DNA of 64,000 nt from Lunularia cruciata (taxonomy: Eukaryota > Streptophyta > Marchantiopsida > Lunulariales > Lunulariaceae): the NCBI GenBank assembly GCA_948567375.1, contig OX419755.1:76778931-76842930 (forward strand), given 5' to 3'. The stretch's first letter is position 1. The number at the start of each line of letters is the position of its first letter. Of this stretch, positions 58,441 to 64,000 are shown in pieces. Under the pieces are notes generated by a model. It was not told the DNA's origin. It searched no databases and saw only the letters and a list, made by a program, of their open reading frames with translations. The position numbers and the translations under genes are program-made.

Positions 58441-59217
58441 TTTTACGCGTAAAAGAGAACGAACGGCCGGACTAAAGCGTGTGGTAGGACGACGATCTCA
58501 GCTGGTTTTCCGGAGTTACTGACGGATATCTGTTTCCGTCAATCGTCGATTCTGAAACACCAAATCGGAGACATGGCGCACACCTTTGTTGTCAATTGCT
58601 TGAGTTCGTTGCTTCGTTTCCAGAACTTTCGTTATGGCCAAAATGAGTTGTCCTTGTCATGGTCAGGACTGGGATTTCATTCTTAAACACCTGCAATCTA
58701 GGGCTTTGTCGAATGAATTTAGTTTTCTTCTCAGTTTCATCAATTTGTGTATTTGATTTCTCCCCCTAATCCTCGAACAATCAATCTTAGCACCTGACAT
58801 TTGATTCGATTTCGCCTGTGCTCCGTAAGATTTCAATAGTGACAGTTGGATTCTGTAACATTGATATTTCAATCAATTTCCCACTTAGTCAGATTGATAT
58901 CCAATGCGGTAGTCCGATGGCACCAACTAGATTCGTTTCCGCTAGTTGCAATCACAGGCTTGTTATCCCAGTGGGTGAACGCATTGGTTCAAACGTGGTC
59001 TGTTATGTTCAAGAGTTCGTGTGCTAGTCAACTGGGGTTTATTAAGCACATTTCCTGCGATGAGAGAGAACCTTGTTTGAAAGCAACCAGCAGAATTTCT
59101 TATTAGGTTCCCCTGCATTCATACCCTTACATGTCTGCTGAAATTTTGTGAGCTGTTTTCTCTGGTAGGAAAACCGATGCTTGGATGACACCTGCCTGAA
59201 ATAGTACAGCCCATGAG

Positions 59218-62200
59218 ATGACTTTGACTGATTCTAAGCTAGTTGAGGAACGTGTGCACTCCACTTGGCAAAATGAAAGGCGCAAGCTGCATCAGACACC
59301 TGCCAGACGGTACCAGCCTCGTGGAAACTTGCAGCGGTTCAAGCTACATGATCCCTCCAGAATGTGTTAGTAAGACATCACTTCTTATTCAGGAATCTAT
59401 CAGACAGGAAAATTGTTAAGTTTTTTAAACATCACCCAACACTCGCTGTACTACGACTGAAGACATTTCAACAGCATACTTTATACATAGAGCTGAGCGG
59501 ATGTCTTTCATTCCGGGAGGTCCGCAGATAATCTGTGATAATAAGAACTCGACTACCTTATGCATGCAGACACAAACCGAGGGCCGATCTCCTAAAGAGA
59601 TGACTGATTTCAGCCTTCAACGCATGGCCTGTAGAGGAGAAGCAGCTCTAATCGAGAATGGGGACTTTGATGCAGACATATTTTTAGGTGAACTATCCTT
59701 AGTCATTTTCAAACTCGGAAGATCCATGCAAGTTTGTATATAACATAATGTCATAGCCTTGAATTGGCGAATTGGCGAATTTATTCGTGCCTCCAGCACG
59801 AATTGCTTTCTATGTGACCGATTATGGAAGATCCACTTTGACTCGATTCTTCACAGAGCAAAGGACATGCAGCTGCCATTTTTGTTTACTTTTTCTATAT
59901 TGAGCTCGTCATAAAAACTTTTCGCTGTGTTCTTTGGTTCACGAGGATACTAACATGTGTAAAACTACTGGTAAAAGACCTTTTCTATTGATGAGTTCTC
60001 CAGTGCCAGACGGTTTCAGTGGAATGGATGACGGCAAAATCGACCTGCTTTACGACCTGCAGCCTGTTAACGATGATTGGAACAAAACAGACCCTGCGCA
60101 TGATCATGAGAAGTCGGGGGTTGCCGTCCCTTGTATGCACCAGTCTCACTTGGAATGCGACAGGTGTCACTTTGGCTGTCGGTTGGGTAGAAAAAGACTT
60201 AAGAAGTGCTCTACGGTCTGCCATCAACGTTCTTTCTCGTATAACAATATGACTCCCGTGAGCTCAGATACGGAAAGAAAGTACCTTGTGGGTTGGTGTA
60301 ATCATCCGGGAGCATTGTGTACTTGGAACATCGAGCAGCAAGCATCAGACAGCACTGTTCCAACGAACACTATTAAGCTTGACGTGGGTCTCCTTTGTTC
60401 TGAGTTGCATGGAGTTTTCAGTCACGCGTCAAGAAGAGCCAATGACATGAAGTCTCCAGTGAGGACTAGGTGGAGCTAAAATCTATAGTCTGAAATGAAG
60501 TTGGCAAGCAAACAGAAAATAAACTAACTCTGCCATTCAAGTCCTAAGCTAGTTGTCTAGGTTGAGGGTAGGTCATGACTTTTGTATAAATTGCGAAAAC
60601 ATTCCAAAACATGAAAGCTTGCAGTTTTCGAAAGGCGTTAACTCTGTGCGTGCATGTTCATCTAATTCGATTCTTAGAATCGAGAAACTTGGGCATGCAG
60701 AACTGTTTGATGTGCATTGCATTTCACCCTCAGCAACCAGACGTATTTGCAGGCGGAACTTTCAACGGTATTGAATCTTACATGAAAATATAAGTAAACT
60801 CTCGTGAACTTCTGCAGAGAGTCTACTCGTGAGCTACTCTCTACTCGTGAGTCTAGTTCGTGAACGTATGGATATTTCAGCTATCTTGTATGGCTGCTCT
60901 AGAACGTTGAGAGCCACTGGAAGTTGATCGAGATTTTCCTAAGTGCTCTAGTAATCTCTGGACTGAACATGAGTTCGTTGCTTCTTGCCCAGGTGAGATA
61001 TATGTTTGGGACCTGAGTAAAGACGATCCCCATATTGCAATCTCAGGTGCTACTTACGTTTCTCACTCTGAACCAATAACACAGGTATAAACATGGTTTC
61101 TGGAATTATTGGAAGTTTATATTTATGGGAGATGTAGTTCTTTCTATAATTGTTGCATAAAACAAAGGATGCTGGTATCGACTTTCAGCTACAGCTATTC
61201 TACATTTGCCGTAGGTGGCTTGGTACCGCTGTGGAATCGAAGGACAATTATGGTGCACTCACAAAGATAGATATCAGGTTTGAACCGCAGTTAGAGCTTA
61301 GTTTTTAATGTACATTTCAGACCTATAACTTCGAAAAGAAGAAAAGTGCTCGACACTAAAATCAAATATTGTCGAATGCGCAAGGTGTGCAGTTTTTCTT
61401 GTATTCAATCAAGTTTTGAAGACCGTTATAGGTGAGTCCAACGATGACTAAAATTGTTCACCCTGAGGATTCTGTTCATGAGTTGCTGACTCAGTTTCGT
61501 AGAATTGCAGATAATATCCACCAGTACTGATGGACAACTTCTGTTGTGCTCAACGGATAACTTCGAACAACCGCTATATGGGTAACTAAATGATTTAATT
61601 CCTCAGGCTTGTCACTCTCGAAGCTCTAAAATGTTATATGCTTGAACGGTGTTTCAAACTATACATCAGGAATTCCAGAGAAGACAAATGCTTGCAGTTA
61701 ATAAATACCTGCAGCCCTGGACTTCAGATACATGTGACTATGAGTGATCTATATATGAATAAAAGCAACTTCAATACTGAAACCTGTGACTGAAATGAGA
61801 CCCCGAAGTGGGTGATCGTATAGGTTGCCGATATCGTGTCAACCCGCAGCTGAGCTGAACGACTTGTCCGGCATTTTATAGATGCGCTCTTCTGTGTCCA
61901 CGATTGCAATACTCGAAGTCGCAAGAATGGGGAGGTGAAACATAAACTTTTTACTCCTATATACTTCGGATACTGTAATCTTATGAACACCAATAGGATT
62001 TTCTGCTTTGGGAAATAGTGCTCCGTGACGAGATGGTAAACGATGACAGTCTCAAAAATACGCTGTTTGTTTACTTCCTTCAGATTGTCAGTAGAGGACA
62101 AATTACTAAGTCGTCAGCACAAGGACCTTCTCCTTCTTGAACTTCGATCAGGTGACAACGTCTCAGTATGCATCGTCACTGCTGTGATCGCAATCATGTG

Positions 62201-63995
62201 ACCGTTGCTTCTTGACAAAAGGGACTTGCATGGACTTACCTTACAAAGCAGAGGACCAGTTAGCAGTGGTTGTGGGGACTGAAGGATGGACTGTCTTCAA
62301 GTGTTCATTGCAGCACAATCAGAAAACCATGAATGAGTTCACTAGACAAATGAAAGATTCAGGTAATGTAGGTTACGACCCTTGATAGCAACGTAATGCC
62401 AATTTGCCGAACCTCACATTTGAGCTCGACTCCCTGTTTAATATTGTGTCGTCTCCTTTGAGGGCAATAGACAAAGAATTGTGCCAGGTCATGATCACCT
62501 AGTAGAAGTTGTTGTCCTTTCTCTTGTAAAACAATGCATGTTTGAACTCTTAGCTCATGCTATAACGAATTCCGCACTTATTTTCAGATCCTGCTCAAAC
62601 AGGACGCACTTTTGTGGATGTTCATACCTGCAGTAGATAGAGGCGCTTAGAAGGAAAAGTGGACCTCAACATCTATCTCTATATTGCAGGTTTATTGTCC
62701 AATAGCTGCAGGACTGCCAAAATGAAGCTCACATCTCCGATCAAGGCTCAATATGAGTCACATGTTGGCCCAGTTCACTCCATCAAATTTCCACCCTTCG
62801 ATGACAGAGTTTTCATGTCTTGTAGTTCTGATGGCTTTATTTGCGTATACAACGTTGCACAGGTATAGCGATAAACTCGACCAGCTTTTGGACTAGCAAA
62901 TTCTTGCCATATTCGGTAGCTAGATAGGTACAATGCTTCCTGTGCTATATTCAACCACATTCTGTGACGAAAAGATGTTTACCAAAGCCTGTGGACACCG
63001 AACTTATATAAATGGCCCATCCTGTTCCTCTTGGACAGTTCAAGCCTATTCTCAGGCTTGAACCATCGGAGCAACACATATTTTGCGCGAGTTGGTGTCC
63101 TTTGCGGCCTCTTCTTTTTGCAGCTGGAGACGGAGACGGTCACCTCTTTCTATATGATTTGCAGGTACTGAAGAACTTAGACTGGAAATCGGCGTCGACC
63201 ATCTCTTTTACCGTGCTTCTTCTTCAAGATTTATGGTGATATAAAAAATGGAATGAGTAATCGAATGACTTCTACCAAGTGGGATTTTCTTACATCAGAA
63301 AGGTTTTTGATCGTGTCTCTCAAAAGACTTTAGACATTCTACTTATTCCGTACCGTTCTTATATCCGGAAACTCGACGAACTCTTCTCTTTTAGTACAGT
63401 TCTCCCTGGATTTCGTGACTGAAAAAAACGTCGACCGAGAGATCTGTTTTGTCTTCCGGGAAATACCTTTACATGGACCTTATAACCACTTATGAGATAT
63501 TTAAGATATGTTTGTCACTTCTACTGAGTATCCATACACAGTTATTTCCTGAAATACCTGCATAGTCATCACAACTTCTTCCTGGTTAGATGAGTGCGTC
63601 TTGCAAGAAGCATTGTTCATTTATCAGCTCAACGATTTAGCAATACTCGCCACTTAATTGGTTTGGACGCAGAATATTTCCTTCACAATAATATTACGTT
63701 GCTTGTCAGCTTAAGCAGTCATCTGTAAATTGACATCAGTCTGCTTAAATGTTGTGGATTGCTCAAGGAAAGAGAAGTACGCTTCATCCAGCAATCGCTC
63801 TAAATGCCAGTGGGGAAGGAAATGCGATATTTGCAGTAGTTTTTAATCAACAGCAGCCGCAGTATCTTGCGTGTACAGATGGCCTGCATGTGAAGGTAAC
63901 GTGGGAACAACGGTACATTCAATGTCCATAATGTAGGATTTATTCTTGTAACTGGGTTCTAGAATTTGTGCTTCGACTTGCAGGCAACAAAATGA
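59218..63995 (+). CDS. DYNC2I2: Cytoplasmic dynein-2 intermediate chain, WDR34-like
   Basis: Subunit of the retrograde ciliary-transport motor. Thirteen exons join in phase: 59218-59365, 59475-59731, 59946-60383, 60701-60767, 60993-61084, 61215-61277, 61511-61581, 62084-62151, 62222-62362, 62690-62862, 63039-63164, 63773-63895 and 63984-63995 (592 residues; human protein about 536). WD40 blades: GALCTWNI; CIAFHPQQPDVFAGGTFNG/EIYVWDLS; ITQ/VAWYR and IISTSTDGQLLLC; LAVVVGTEGWTVFKCSL; VHSIKFPPFDDRVFMSCSSD; CASWCPLRPLLFAAGDGDG; AVVFNQQQPQYLACTDG. This order, especially AGGTFNGE and VGTEG..FKCSL, points to WDR34 rather than dynein-1 chains. TQT at residues 82-84 is an LC8-type light-chain site. 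Exon 1 and the last exon are the least certain; the protein ends just after HVK, without the usual VW strand. Confidence 0.8.
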
Positions 63996-64000
63996 ATCAA

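Noticed and set aside
1-64000. CRISPR array, rRNA, tRNA or bacterial operon
   Set aside because: No regular spacer-repeat array, no rRNA core sequence and no cloverleaf recognised by eye; gene structure with introns is eukaryotic. A tRNA scan was not possible.

Overview
The window reads as nuclear DNA of a land plant that still makes flagellated sperm (bryophyte, lycophyte, fern or similar). The reasons are: (1) a 13-exon gene at the right end for a WDR34/DYNC2I2-like intermediate chain of cytoplasmic dynein-2, the motor of ciliary transport, which flowering plants have lost; (2) two copies of a GT23 (FUT8-like) fucosyltransferase gene with GT-AG introns; (3) chromodomain-bearing Ty3/gypsy retrotransposons primed by initiator-Met tRNA; (4) a non-LTR reverse transcriptase of a type I associate with seed-free plants. 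The species cannot be named from sequence alone.

Layout. 1-609: last exon of a GT23-like gene cut by the window edge. 610-14290: mostly non-coding, with a decayed minus-strand non-LTR retroelement at about 6.6-9.3 kb and a near-perfect 29-bp hairpin at 11.5 kb. 14438-16734: a second, complete GT23-like gene of four exons, 532 residues in frame. 16.9-19.7 kb: AT-rich spacer, two short hairpins and one unassigned ORF. 19751-22315 (minus): an 845-codon open frame for a receptor-like protein with badly eroded leucine-rich repeats and one membrane span, with possible upstream exons to 23.2 kb. 25.2-39.4 kb: a three-deep nest of related chromoviruses. Element A (minus) is split by B (plus, target duplication GATAA), and B is split by C (plus, target duplication [T/C]GCTT). 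39.4-46.8 kb: unrecognised AT-rich, repeat-derived DNA. 46836-52458 (minus): element D, the youngest copy, with 414-bp LTRs differing at 5 sites. 53497-54240: a solo LTR of another family with a perfect TATTG duplication. 54.7-55.5 kb: four diverged tandem units of about 210-250 bp. 59218-63995: the dynein-2 intermediate chain gene.

The genes do not form an operon-like unit. The host genes (two fucosyltransferases, an LRR protein, a dynein-2 subunit) look like separate loci between blocks of transposon. The points most worth a second look are heat-shock-element-like arrays in the LTRs of all four chromovirus copies, a gag stop codon at the same place in all four copies, a Phe replacing Ser/Thr in the protease active site of two copies, loss of the second Arg of the GT23 donor-binding motif, and the open but eroded LRR gene.
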